Below, piece by piece: positions 44,230 to 55,746 of a DNA stretch of 64,000 nucleotides. The first letter of the stretch is position 1; the number at the start of each line of letters is the position of its first letter. The notes beneath the pieces are model-generated. The model searched no databases and was not told the DNA's origin. It saw only the letters and a program-made list of their open reading frames with translations. Origin of the DNA: Thermothielavioides terrestris NRRL 8126 (taxonomy: Eukaryota > Ascomycota > Sordariomycetes > Sordariales > Chaetomiaceae); assembly GCF_000226115.1 (NCBI RefSeq), contig NC_016457.1, positions 5,394,001 to 5,458,000 on the forward strand. The letters are read 5' to 3'. A program made the position numbers and the translations under genes.

Positions 44230-44538
44230 ATGGAGATGCAGGGGACTCGGTTGGTGCCGTTTGAGGCGGATGAACCGCGGAGCGATTATCTGGTTCTGCT
44301 CCGAGCCCTTTATCCCGGGCTGCCGTTTTGTAGGGTCACATCATCCCGTTCCGGATATCTTCTGGAACCTCTTCTGGAAGCATGTTCGCAGATGATCTCT
44401 TGGCCGCCTGGTTTGATTGTCCGATGTGCCGCATTAGCACCTACTGATGCGGGTGAGGTGGTGTTGCATCGCACTTGTGCCATCTCCGTGTATACCGAGG
44501 CCACAGGGCCTATTCCGTACATGGCGCGGAATATGTAA
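44230..44538 (+). CDS. Small hypothetical protein (doubtful)
   Basis: A 102-residue frame starting MEMQGTRLVPFEADEPRSDY at a true ATG preceded by GAATC, ending ARNM. It contains PFEADEPRSDYLVLLRALYP, reasonably protein-like, and two Cys-containing stretches, but no motif I recognise. No introns. Its neighbours give no functional hint. It could be a real small gene, a relic, or chance in GC-balanced sequence. Confidence 0.25.
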   Translation: MEMQGTRLVPFEADEPRSDYLVLLRALYPGLPFCRVTSSRSGYLLEPLLEACSQMISWPPGLIVRCAALAPTDAGEVVLHRTCAISVYTEATGPIPYMARNM

Positions 44539-45428
44539 GTCAGATCAACCCCTGTTCACGCAATTGGTCATCCTTCAGCCTGTTGCTCGAGGGGCCAATC
44601 TCTCTCGGCTGTTGCTCGCATCGTGTCACGAGAGCGAGTGCTGCGGCTGCGGCGGCGCAATCTGTTTGAATGCTGCCACCCGCGGCACACAGGGCAAGCG
44701 ATCTTTCGATGGTCATTGGTGGAGGGTAATCACGGCTCAAGGCCGAGGATGGTTTCGTCGTATCTGCGCACATATCTCCTCGCATCGGCACCTACCGAGC
44801 CGGCTGGTCGCCTCGGAGTCCGATGGGCCGGTACTGCCGGTCAGGAGCCTCTGAGACGAAAGAACAAGGCAAATGCATACACACATGGCATGGTGCCAAC
44901 AGGCAATCTGTCGGCGCAGGGAGTGAGAAAGCAGGTTGCGGACTGAACGCTCGTACGATCCCAAAAACCATTGCGCTGCAGTCCTCAGCCCTTGTCGAAG
45001 CCCAGATGTCAGAAAGGCCCGACCAGTGCATGACCTCTCGCTGGAGAGAACCCCAAAACCCAAACCGCACACTTCGTACCACAGCGAGAACGCTGAAGTT
45101 TCATGGTGCGATGAGGCAACGGGGCGGTTGCCACTCAGGTTTGGGAGGTGGAGGGCCAAGGAGGGGTGGCATGTCTGGAGGCGGAAGAGACGTGGGCGGA
45201 GAGAATCAGGGTCCTGTGTGCCCTGACGATTAACGTTCCCTTCACTGATCCGTACACTACTGCAGTTTAGTTCTGTTATGAAGATCCGATTCGGACAGTG
45301 CAATCCGATTGGCGAATCCAGGCCGGAACCAGCAGTCTATCCTGTCACGTGGACAGGCGCTAGCAGCTCCTGGTCTTGGCACGAAGCCCCCGTATTCCGG
45401 AAGGTGAATTAACTGAATTTGTGACGCG

Positions 45429-45444
45429 ACGCGACGCGTCGCGT
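45429..45444. promoter_or_regulatory. 16-bp perfect palindrome with ACGCGT upstream of sae2
   Basis: ACGCGACGCGTCGCGT is identical to its reverse complement and is centred on the MluI box ACGCGT (45434-45439), 80-85 bp upstream of the sae2 ATG. In fission yeast the orthologue ctp1 is known as an MBF-regulated gene, so this is a good candidate control site. Confidence 0.5.
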
Positions 45445-45518
45445 GGTTCTGAAACTGACTCGAAAAAGAAACCTCCCTCTTCCCGTCATCAGAGCATTCT
45501 TATCTAGCCTCGACCGTG

Positions 45519-47743
45519 ATGACGGACTACTGGAGCCGCACTGGGCGGCCGATGCTCTTAGCGGCTCTGGAAGCTGTTTGCGACTCGATAGAGGCGGACC
45601 TCGCTGCTGGTGCGTGGCCCTCTTGAACCCTCACTCCGCTGATGGTATGGGAGGGTTTGGGTGACATGTGACCGCTCACACGCGGCCAGAGATTCGGCAA
45701 CAAAACGAAAACCTCCAAACGCCCCTTGCTCAGCAGCTTGACGAGCTGAAGGCTGCGGCTGCCAGGGCCGACCAACTGGAGAAGGAGAACAGGTCCCTCC
45801 TCCAGGAACTCGAGCAGCTTCGGCCAAAAGTTGCGAAACAAGCTCCTTCTTTTGCCCCGGAAACCTTGGAGGACAAGGCACAGAGAGAAGCAAGGCCTTC
45901 GCTTGCAGAGCTGCCCGCAAATGTACCTAAAGGCACTTTATCCCCCGGCCCTCCAACATGCGGGAGCCCCCAGAAGCCGGATTTCGAGGAAGCGTATTCG
46001 AAGCTTGCAAAGCTTCATAGCGCACTCAAAAAGCGACACGAGCTAACCCAGCGTACGGCGAGGGGGTTCCGGGCGGCGCGGGACAGCTGGATGAGGTACG
46101 CTCAGTCGCTGGAGACCAAGATCGACAAGCTGGAGAAGAAGCTCCACCGGATGGAGGGTCGGATTGAGGAACTTCCTCCAGAGGACTCGACAAAGCTTCG
46201 ACGTCCGCGGACCATTGCTGATGGCGCTCTGTCCGGTCAGACAGCCCTGGATTCAAGCTCCCCGTCTGATCCAGAGTCAGACAGCACTGTTAGGCCTCGA
46301 CATGAGGCTGGCGGAGTTCCGGCGGGCCGTATGGAGCCTTCATCAGGCGCTGAACTCGCCTTGACGGGTGATAGGAGCCGACCGGTTGATGAGGAGACGG
46401 AGGACGGTAGCGAAGGGCTCGATCAGCTACCGCCAATGCTCCCTGGTACGGGCATGGAGCGGGCCGTCGCGATCAAGGAAGAACCGTCCTCGGATGGCCC
46501 GGTCATAGTCTCCGAAAGAACTGTGCGTAAACGGAAACACGCGGACGACGACGGCAAGGTTGCCACCCCTCCTCGAAGGATCAAGAGTGAGCACAGCAAC
46601 AGCTCAGACCCCGTTATCACAGGTGAAGCCGCAGTTTTCTGTCCCCACGAGAGCATCGACCTGGACGAAGAGGAGCAGGCGATCCGGACGCCTAGAAAGC
46701 AGCACCGTTCGGATCATCTGCAACTTTGGGAAGAAGACGAAGCAAGTCCCGTGCTGGATAAATCGGGTTCATCCAGTCAGGAACCGCAGACAACACGCGC
46801 AAATGGCAATGGCAGACCACCCATCAGGGCAGGCTGGACTCTAGATTACGGGGTCGCGGACGTTGCTGAAGATGCCGAGGACACCTTCGAGTTATTTCAT
46901 TCCCCCAAGCTGGGGCAAGCTGAGAAGGAACCGAATGATCAGGCACTTACACACAGTCGGCTACAATCGCTCTTGCACATGGACTCGCCGGGAATGGCTG
47001 CGCCTTTCCTTCCCGCAACACGTCTGTTTCGGAACAGCGGCAATTCTCGTCTTGACCAAGAAGACCTCGAAAACATACCGCCGCCACAGGATCCCGGGCA
47101 ACGTCACGAAGCATCTGTAAAGCCGTCGCCGGTGGCGAAAGCCTCTCCGGCCACCGCAGCCACTGCGCTCCGAAAGCAGACTCAGAACAAGATCAACCAG
47201 CTGCCGCCCAGGCGACTGCGGGATCGGCCTCTGGCAGAGCTCAGGAGCGAGGATTTCAAAATCAATCCCAAGTTCAACAACGGCTACAAGCATGCCTTTT
47301 CCGAAGTCGTGCGCGGCAAGGACGAGCGGGCCGAGCTCGCCGGGTGCACCGACCCGAACTGCTGCGGCCGGCAGTTCCGGGCGATAGCAGAATCGGAGCT
47401 CCGGGCGGGCGGGCCGGGCATCCTCTCGCGGGTTGCCGACATCAAGATGATGGAGGCCTATCTGGGCAACGAGGCGTACCGGCTCGTCGACATGACGCGC
47501 GAGGAAAGGCAGGAAGTGTGGCTCAAGGCCAAGATACAGGACTTGGCCGATCGGCTGGGGAGGCACCGGCATAGGTTTGCCAGCAGGCCGTCGCCGCCTG
47601 GATACTGGGACCCGGACTTCCCCAGCACGCAGGAGTTGGAGAAGAACAAGGAGGAGGCAGAGAAAATGGAGCGGCGTGTGGTCGAGGAAAGGTGGCGCGA
47701 GGCGATGCGGGGAGGAGGCCGGTGGTTGTTCAGGGACGAGTAG
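45519..47743 (+). CDS. sae2: DNA end-resection factor Sae2/Ctp1/CtIP
   Basis: Exons 45519-45609 and 45690-47743; 80-bp intron (GTGCGT donor, GGCCAG acceptor); 714 residues. The N-terminus MTDYWSRTGRPMLLAALEAV leads into a coiled coil (LAQQLDELKAAAARADQLEK, RSLLQELEQLRPK) of the kind used for tetramer formation, and a second coil at about residues 125-170 (SLETKIDKLEKKLHRMEGRI). The long middle is disordered with SP/TP sites for CDK or checkpoint kinases. The C-terminal Sae2 domain has DFKINPKFNNGYKHAFSEVV, a Cys cluster GCTDPNCCGRQF at about residue 580-590, and LGRHRHRF followed by PPGYWDPDFPSTQE at about 650, the CtIP RHR region that stimulates the Mre11 complex. It acts in clipping and resecting double-strand-break ends. 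Length is longer than yeast Sae2 but normal for filamentous fungi. Confidence 0.93.
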
Positions 47744-48914
47744 GGAGTACGGTCGTGTTCTGGACAGTACGGATTCCGGACACAGCGCAAGGATTGCCGC
47801 CGTGCCCGTCGGGAGGCGTACCCACCCAGTCGGGGCGTCCATTGGCCTGGAACTTGGCGTTGGTTGTACGGCAGGTACCTAGAGGTGCAACGATAAGCCA
47901 ATCCAAGCGCAACCGTCTCGGATCATCGGATACATAACATTTGTTCCAGAATTACAATTGGGGTGGCTGGAGCGTTGGAGAGGGGAATATTGGGTATATT
48001 CCATATTCTGAGGTGTCCCTCTTTGAGGTGCGTGGCTTCGAAGTATGTACCTCCATAGGCGTGCGATCCAGACGGTAGCCGACAGCCCGATGACCGGAAA
48101 CGGCCCCTAGGTAAGGTAGTCAGCCTGTGGTTATCCCGGATGTTTGGGGGTCCCCTGTCTGGAGCAACCAGGCCCCCAACTGGAACCCTGCCCTGATTGT
48201 GAGCGCGGGAGGCAGATGCCGCGCTGTGGCCCGAGCGCCCCAAACTGCCTGGGCTGCCGGATTTAGCGCAGTTCAGTGGATTGCGTCGAAGGTAACGCCG
48301 GGGCACGCCTGGGCACGCCTGGGCATAATAAATTTTTGTCAGGGTGGAAACACTGAAGCCCACCAAGCTCCAACATCGCCTTCGCTTGGCGGGTCGTTGC
48401 GCGTTACTCAACGACCGCCCGCTCAATGCGCTGAGCATCTGGAATTCGCCTTTTTTTTTCTTTCGAAGCTGTCCACTGAGGGCAACAGCAGCCCAGGGCG
48501 GTGACGTGGAAAACGCTGCCTCTCTGTCGCGCGGGAGCAGGAACGAAGAAAGAGCGCAGAAGGGATACCGTCACGGGCGAAGTCGGGCAGTCACGCCGCA
48601 GCAGCAGCAACAGCAACAACGACGAACCCACAGCAGCTTCCGCCTCAACAGAAGCCGCGCCGACAACCCCGCAGCTTGGGCTTCATCGCTGAAAAGACCT
48701 GGGCCGCTTCTTCCCCAATCGTCAGCTTTGCCGCCGTCGCCCATCGCTGCCGACAGTTCCCGCCACCCGCTCCAACGTTCCGACCGTCGCATCAGATCCC
48801 CGGCATCCTGGCCTCGGCTGGATACCCGACCGTTGCTGTCTCGCCGCGGTGGCCCTCACGCCGAGTGAGCAGCTACCGCAACACCAGCAACACCCCGCCC
48901 CCCAGGCCGGCACG
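47744..48914. promoter_or_regulatory. Upstream and leader region of ubp3
   Basis: About 1.17 kb between sae2 and ubp3. It contains a tandem GGGCACGCCT repeat (two copies and GGGCA) at about 48300-48325, a CAG/CAA tract at about 48600-48625, and small ATG-initiated frames such as 48501-48692 (63 codons) that would be upstream ORFs if the transcript starts that far out. The frame of ubp3 stays open upstream of its ATG to a GTG at 48849, so the N-terminus could be longer. Confidence 0.4.
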
Positions 48915-51900
48915 ATGAACAATCGCGGGCATCTGCCGGCTGGGCAGCAGGTGCAAGGGGGAGGTGCCGACATGGGCCCCGTGCCCGCCGGAGGCCCTCC
49001 TCCTCGCCGCGGCGGCCGGCAGCACTACCCGCCCGTCCACGGCTACCACCATGGCCACCACGGTCACCACGGCCACCACCCCCAGCATGTCGGCCAGCCC
49101 ATGTACGCCGCCGGCTACATGCCCGCCCCGTATGTTCCGCCCGCCTACTACGTCCCCCAGCCGTACCAGAACGGCGCCATCCCCGCCCCGGCCGGTTACA
49201 TGCCGTATCCCAACCCCGGCTACGTCCGGTCACCGCCCGCCATGCAACACTATGTGCCTCTGCCGCAGAGCTACGGTCGGCCGCCCCAGCACTCCCCGAT
49301 TGTGTCCTCACCCTACCATCCTCCCCCGCCGGCAGCACCGGCCGTCGTCCCACCCCTCCCGCATACACCATCTTCGACACACTCTCATGCAGTTCCTCCA
49401 CCCATGACTCCCCCGGTTCACCAGGTGCACGAGGTTCTTCCAGCCCAGGTGCCCGTGCAGCAGCTACCTCAGCAACCAGAATCCCAAATCGACCCCCAAG
49501 CTGGATCGCAACCAAAGCAGCAAACAGAAGTCCCGCCTCCGCAACCTTCGCCTGATGCGCTGATCGAACCGTCGTCGACTAGTCCTATTCCAGCCCGCAA
49601 ATCTCAATTCAGACCACCGGTAAGCCAACGGAAATCGTTAATTGGAAGGCTTTCTCTTTCTGACTGTCGCTTACTTACTCCCCACAGCTTCCTTGGACTC
49701 TTGACTGGCCGTTTCCCCCGCGAGCCACGAGGCTGCGGAGGCGGAGAAGGGCTCTCGGTTCCGGTGCTGAGCGACTGGAGTTGCCCGAGAAACCCACACC
49801 GGCAACGGGCACCCCTCCTGAGACCCACCCGGATGTCTCTGCCCAGAACAAGGAAGGCCAGGAGTCGGTTGACGTCGAGGAACAAGCCCCGAGCACTAAA
49901 CCGGAAACGGGGCCCGAGACTGAGGCCTCCCCTCCCCAATCTGAGACCCCATCGACACAAGCACAGCGTTCCGAAGCTGCCGCCTCCACTTCCCCAACAT
50001 CGCCAAGCTCGACGCAACCGCCCCAGGCTCCAGACGCTGTCCCAGGCACGCCGACGAACATGGCGAAGCCGGCGACACGATCGGCCGTACCTGCCGTCCC
50101 TGCGGTCCCAGTGGTTCCGGCTCTGCCGAAAGCCAGCCCCAAAGAGGCCAAGCCTGCAGCCGCCACTGTGAAGAGTTCCGCCGACGCCGAACCCGCCGTC
50201 GCCGCATCTGGCGATGAGCAAGCCGCTAAGCCCGCCAAAGCGGCCGAGAATGTGAATGGGACCGCCGAGGCGAAGACGCCTGAGGCGGCCCAACCAGCAG
50301 CTGCTCCGGCCAAGCCCAGGCTGTGGGCGGGTCTGTTCTCCAAGCCGAGCGCGTCGGCCGCCAGCACGAGCTCTGGTGCCGCTGTTTCACAAACCCAAAC
50401 GAACGGCGACGCAGCCATTGGGCGGAGTGTGGTGCCCTCCGCCGGCAGCTTCGCGAAGGCCAACGCCAGCTCGCTCGCCCATGCTCTTCAGGCCTACCGT
50501 CCAAGTGCGCCGGAGAAGCTCGCCTTTTTGGAACCGAGAGGGCTGGTGAACACGGGCAACATGTGCTATATGAATTCGGTAAGGACCCCCGCTGGATATC
50601 CCATCTCACGTCCAGCTTCTCACGGCCAAATCAGGTGTTACAAGTTCTCATCTTCTGTATTCCTTTCTATGACTTCTTGGATCAAGTCAACAAGAACGCC
50701 GCCCACAGCTTCAAGAGCGAGACGCCCTTGGTGGATGCCATGTGAGTTTCGAATCTCTATCCACGTCGCACCGCCGTGCTGATGACAACAGGGTCATGTT
50801 CATGCGCGAATTCAAAGTGATTGACTCGGCTCCGTCGGTGGCCCAGCTCAAGAAGCGCCTCAAGAGCGAAGACTACGAGAAGTATGGGGAGCCGTTCACC
50901 CCTGAGTTTGTCTACGATGCCATCCGGACGCTTCCACGCTTTGCGAGCATGAGGGTACGTGCGGGAACGTGGCGCGAGAGTTCAACAACCGAAGCGCTAA
51001 CAATTCGCAGCGCGGCCATCAGCAAGACGCCCAGGAGTTCCTCGGGTTCCTCCTCGAGGGCCTCCATGACGAGTGTGCGCAGGTGATGCGTGCTGCTCCC
51101 GCGTCGACCGCTTCGACCGCTCCGAGTTCGTCCCTGCCTTCCCCGACGTCTTCCCGAGCGAATGACCCGCTGGAGGGTGGCGACGACTGGCTCGAGGTGG
51201 GACCCCGCCAGCGTTCGGCGGTGACGCGGTCGTCGGGCCATTCCCATACCCCGTCGCCCGTCACCAAGATCTTCGGAGGGCAGCTCCGTTCCGAACTGCG
51301 GGTGCCGGGCAACAAGAACTCGGTCACGCTGGAGCCGTACCAGCCGCTGCAGCTCGACATCGGCTCCCCCGAGATCCGCAACATCATCGATGCGCTGAAG
51401 GGCCTCACGCGGCCCGAGGTGCTCCACGGCGACTTCAACTCACCGCATGGCAAGGACGTCCGGGCGACCAAGCAGGTCTTTATCGAGTCCGTGCCGCCGG
51501 TGCTGATCCTGCACCTGAAGCGCTTCCAGTTCGACGCCGAGGGCTACGGCGGCACCGTCAAGATCTGGAAGAAGGTCGGATATCCGCTGGAGTTCGAGTT
51601 CCCGCGGGAGGTGCTGTCGCGCCAGACGCGCAACAACATTCTCGCCGAGAACTCGGGCCCGCCGCGGTACCGCCTCATCGCGGTCGTGTACCACCACGGC
51701 AAGAACGCCAGCGGTGGGCATTACACGGTCGATGTGCGCCGGCAAGACGGGCGGGAGTGGATCCGCATCGACGATACCGTCATCCGGCGGGTGCGGGACG
51801 AGGACGTGGCCGAGGGCGGCGCTGAGGAGGAGGCGGGCAAGGCGGACGGGCGGAGGGACGCGAGCAGTGCTGCGGCCGGGAACCGCTTCCTCGGCATCAG

Positions 51901-52078
51901 CGACGAGGACGCGGGCGACGACGATGGCTGGAAGCAAGCAGCCGGCGGCAAGAAGTGGAGCAGCGTCGTCAACGGGTCGGCGCCGAAGGCCGTCAACGGA
52001 CAGAAAGCCAAGCAGCAGCACCAGGAGAGCATGAAGGAGAACAAGGTGGCCTATCTGCTGTTTTACCAGCGGATCTGA
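48915..52078 (+). CDS. ubp3: Ubiquitin carboxyl-terminal hydrolase, Ubp3/USP10 type
   Basis: Five exons: 48915-49619, 49688-50578, 50635-50741, 50792-50954 and 51011-52078; introns of 68, 56, 50 and 56 bp; 977 residues. The first ~530 residues are disordered: a His/Gly-rich tract (HGYHHGHHGHHGHHPQH), Pro/Tyr-rich sequence and Ala/Pro/Ser stretches. The USP domain starts FLEPRGLVNTGNMCYMNS (catalytic Cys), split by intron 2 right after the Cys box. Further blocks are RGHQQDAQEFLGFLLEGLHD, PVLILHLKRFQFD and the His box YHHGKNASGGHYTVDV, then WIRIDDTVI and the terminal YLLFYQRI. Ubp3 with cofactor Bre5 removes ubiquitin in ribophagy and ER-Golgi transport; USP10 is the animal counterpart. An acidic insertion (about residues 880-930) separates the last two strands. 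Confidence 0.95.
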
Positions 52079-53161
52079 CGAGCTATGCGCTGTTTGGTCA
52101 ACAGCGGCAACCTTGATGTTCCGGCCTGGCTGCGCGGGGCGCCCGAGAGAATGGGATACAGCATCTTCAGGATATATCCTCATGGGAACATCGGGACTGG
52201 GCGGTCGGTGTCGGTGCAGGTGCAGGAGGCGCTGCCGATGAAGCACGCCACCGTCTCGTCCGTCTCTTTACGAAAGTTCCTGGCTTGGGATCCAGTCAGG
52301 CCTTCTTGTGGCCAGGTTTGACGGCCCCCGGGTCCCTGGGCGGAGAGCTGGGCGACGAGTGCATGCCGCCTCGCATTGGCGAGAGGGACTGCTAGCATTA
52401 CGAGGAACACCGAGCGCCCGACCCACCTACAACCAAACCACCTTAGTCCCTCTACCGCATTCGCCCCCAACTAACATGCCACCTCCCTCGTATCTATCGG
52501 CCTCACCCGCCACATACCTACGTCCCCTGAACTGTTCGGGGCCCCGATCAACATTGGCCCTGGCTACATGCCACAGCAGACGTCGCACAGCCGACCTCGC
52601 GCATCCGGTCTGCCCCATGTCCGCAGTCCTGTTTCCGGGTCGGCCAATGGGCGTGATCCACCCATCGCGTGCGGCGGGAAGGAGAGGGGGAGGGAGAAGA
52701 GAAGGCTGCATCGAGCGGTGACGCCGCCGACTTCATACTAGTTAGTACCTAATGACAGCGGGGGGGCCGTCGAGACCTGCGGCAGACGGCGCGATGACAT
52801 ATGTCTATATATCTAGCTAGCTGCTTAGATAGATAGATAGGGGTAGCGTATTGCGTAAATGAAAAGTTTTTAGCTTGATGTTGTCTGTCTCGAAGCTGCA
52901 AAGTGAGAAAGTGTGGCCGCGATGTGGTCTGCCTCGAAGCTGCGGAGAGAGTGTGGCCAGAAAGAAAGGGGGTTTTGGTTTGTTTACTACCCCCTAAATC
53001 ACAGCGCTAGATGCTAGCATGCTTTGAGCAGCAGTTACATCCCGAATCCATAATGTGACCGCGAATACTATCCGGGAGAGCGAACTCCTATTTTTTTTAT
53101 CCTCTGCACCACCATTCTCAGCCTTCCCAAGGCGCCTCAAAGCCGGCGCCTCTCCCGAGCC
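52079..53161. other. Convergent 3' region between ubp3 and the GT8 gene
   Basis: Contains both 3' UTRs and no recognisable gene. Visible: a TAGA tetranucleotide tract (about 52828-52842) and an imperfect duplication of about 40 bp (52877-52918 and 52921-52958) sharing CTCGAAGCTGC and GTGTGGCC. Confidence 0.5.
52877..52958. repeat. Imperfect direct duplication, about 40 bp per copy
   Basis: Copy 1 (52877-52918) and copy 2 (52921-52958) share TGTCTG/GGTCTGC, then CTCGAAGCTGC, AAGTGAG/GGAGAG and GTGTGGCC. Copy 2 has a short deletion. It lies downstream of ubp3. Confidence 0.6.
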
Positions 53162-54659
53162 TCACCATTCGACAACATTCCAGTCCAGGCCCCTCTCTGC
53201 CTCCCACCGCCGCCTCTTCGAGTCAACCTCCCACCACCACCGCTCCGGCGCGTCCAGTGTCGCCTCGTCGCCCTGCAGCTCCCACGGCTTGGGCGTCAGG
53301 ATGTAGTGCACGTTCTTGACCTCGTCGTCGCTCCTGTGCGGGGGTGGTCAGCCACGTCCGCTATCAACAAGAAGAACCAGAATCACAGCAAGGATTGATT
53401 TATTGAACTTGGCAGTTGACAGGACAGGACAGGACGTACCACATGTCCGCATGCACGCCCTCCCACCGCAGCGTCTTCAGCCCGTTGTACACCCACGGCA
53501 GCGCCGCCCACCGCCCGCGGAACACCTCGCCCAGCAGGCTCTGGTCGGCAAACGGCAGCCGCGCGGCCGTCGCCTGCCCGCTGCGCAGAAACGCCTCGAT
53601 CTCGGCCCACGCGCCGCCCCGCCCGGGCTGCAGCACGATCAGGCCGCCGTTGAGGCAGGCCGCGCCGGGTTTTTCTCTCTTGGCTGCTTGCTTTTTTTCA
53701 TGGGCGGTGTTGGTTTCGTCGGCGACTGTCGTGTGAAGAGCACTGTTGCTGCTGTTGCTGTCGCTGCTGCCGCCGGTCCCGAGAGCTCCCTGACCGATCT
53801 CCTGGTGCTGCTGTCTGCCGTGTCCGCTCCCTTCGACCTCCTCACCTACGTCCCCAGCACCAACCCCAGCCCCAGCATCCGTGGTGTACACACAGCCCTC
53901 CCTGGTCCACTCAGGGGGATACCCCTTGATCCGGAGCGGGTTACACAGACAGGCGTGCGCGGCGCCAAACACCGGCCCCGGCCCCGCCCCGGCCCTTGCG
54001 CTCGTCCCGCCGCCGCCGTCGTCGTCCCCGGCGTCCAGCTGCGGCGGCAGCAGAGGCGGCACGTCCTCCAGCAGCTCGTCCATGTTGCGGCGCACCAGCA
54101 TGTCGGCGTCCAGCAGCACGACGCGCGCGTACGCGACCAGCGCGAAGGCGGCCAGCTTCGTGAAGGCGTGGAGGAAGCGCGGGGAGTGCGGGTAGGGGTT
54201 TTCTTCTTCTTCTTCTCCTTCTTCTTCTCCTTCTTCGGTTGCGTTCGCAGACGGCCGCAGCTCCGGCACGCGCTGCACAGGGATGTGGCGCGCGCGCAGG
54301 GCGGCCAGCGCGTCGGCGCCCAGCGAGGCCGTGTACAGCGCCACGAGCGGGTAGCGCGAGCGCGCGGCGCGCAGCGAGAAGGCCAGGGCCAGCAGGCCGG
54401 GGAGGTAGGACTCGTTGGTGAGCAGACAGGCCCAGACTGGTGTTCGGGGCGCGGGCGGGCGGGGTTGTTTGGTTAGTTGAGGTTGGATATAAAAAAATAA
54501 ATAGAAAAAAAAAAGGGGGGGAGGTGGGGAAAACGGGGAGAAGAGGGAAGAGGAGGGAAGACAGGGAGGGAAAAGGGGAAGGGAGGGATGACGGGAGGGA
54601 AGACGGGGAGGGGAAGACTTACTCTTGTCTGAGTCGACCACTTTCTCTTGGATGAGCAT
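53162..54659 (-). CDS. Glycosyltransferase family 8 protein (glycogenin-like fold)
   Basis: Exons 54659-54623, 54436-53440 and 53333-53162; introns of 186 and 106 bp; 401 residues. The first intron is a multiple of three without a stop and encodes nonsense Pro/Leu/Phe-rich sequence if read; splicing (donor GTAAGT, branch TTAACTAAC, acceptor CACCAG) joins MLIQEKVVDSDK to IWACLLTNESYLPGLLALAF, the start of the GT8 fold. DxD metal site: VVLLDADMLVRRNMDELL. Downstream: CLNGGLIVLQPG, FADQSLLGEVFRGRW, LPWVYNGLKTLRW, and the late His motif in KNVHYILTPKPW. An acidic EEEGEEEEE insert (GAA tract about 54204-54237) and a Gly/Ser/Asn-rich insert of about 60 residues interrupt the domain. No signal anchor or membrane helix is visible, so cytosolic action is likely. 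Acceptor unknown. Confidence 0.9.
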
Positions 54660-55746
54660 GCTGGGCGGTGGCGGTCTGGTCTGTATGATCGTTCTGCTTG
54701 GAGGATATCAACTAAACGTTCACGCTCTGCCAATGAGTGACTGGACGCCGGCGTGAACGAGTAAGCCGTGCTCTCAGGAGTCTTTAGCGACTGCCATTCA
54801 GGGGGTAAGTTAACATGCCACCACCAGAGTCCAGGGAGCGAAGCTTACAGCCAACGCCTCTCTCCTTCTCCCAGCGCGGATCGAGAAATTCTAGAAACAG
54901 ACAGAACGCCGGATGCTGCCGGCTGTCAAGTGAGAAAGAAAGCCTATGCAAGCCGAGCTCCTCAACTCGCGGGCCAGCTGTGACAAACTCCCTCGGCACA
55001 TACTAAATGGTCCGGCATGGTCCCTCGGCCTATACAGAATAGTAAAGCATGGCCGAGCTCCTCTCCGAGCCAGCGGGCGGCCATTGCTCGCCCCCTCGAG
55101 TACGCCGCCTCAGCATCGTCAACCCCGCCGGCCTCGACCGGGCTTCATCACCAAACGTAGCACAATGACGTCATGCCAGGATACCAGGGAACAAGCATCT
55201 CCGATGCGGAGCCGGTTGCTGGAGTCGGCCAGTTCGCGGTACGTATCTTTGCTGCTGCACTTTTTCACTTCCCCTGAACCGCCAATGGTGGCTGGTGTGA
55301 ACGTACTTCCGTATAACCCCCGGCCGGCTGGCTGGGCACTCCTGAGCATGCGTTATGTAGTTAGTTATGAGGTGTGCAAGAGATCAGCATCATCACCATT
55401 GGAGCACCCGTGTCTTGGACACCTGGCCGCTGATAACGCACTTCTAGTTTAAGTAAGCCCTATATGCAGGACCCGGAGAACCCCTGCGCGTGTGAACCCC
55501 TAGATCTCAGCCACGGCGGGCATGCATCATCGCATCCTTATAGACACCAGAGGACATGACATGCCCCTGAAGCGATCGCCAGATGTTCATGCCTGCACCC
55601 ATTGACTCCCCAAGCCCGCTGGTTCTTCCGCCCACCATGATGATGATGTTGTTGTTGATGATGATGACCATGACCCATGTCCCATCACACCGCAGGCCTG
55701 TCCGTGTGTCTATCCGCATCCCATCTGTCAGTTTGGCGCGCCACAG
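54660..55746. other. Intergenic region between the GT8 gene and rex3
   Basis: Upstream side of the GT8 gene and 3' side of rex3. No gene recognised. A trinucleotide tract (ATGATGATGATGTTGTTGTTG followed by ATGATGATG) runs at about 55636-55668 and makes spurious Ile/Asn-rich frames on the minus strand. Confidence 0.5.

Larger units (their letters stand above)
42729..45518. promoter_or_regulatory. Divergent upstream region of the zinc-knuckle gene and sae2
   Basis: A 2.8-kb stretch between two genes transcribed apart. Apart from one small candidate frame (44230-44538) and a palindrome just upstream of sae2 (45429-45444), I see only short random frames. TAGGTAGGTACCT-like and TTCCGTAC-like words recur (for example near 43207 and 43905-43918). 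Confidence 0.45.
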
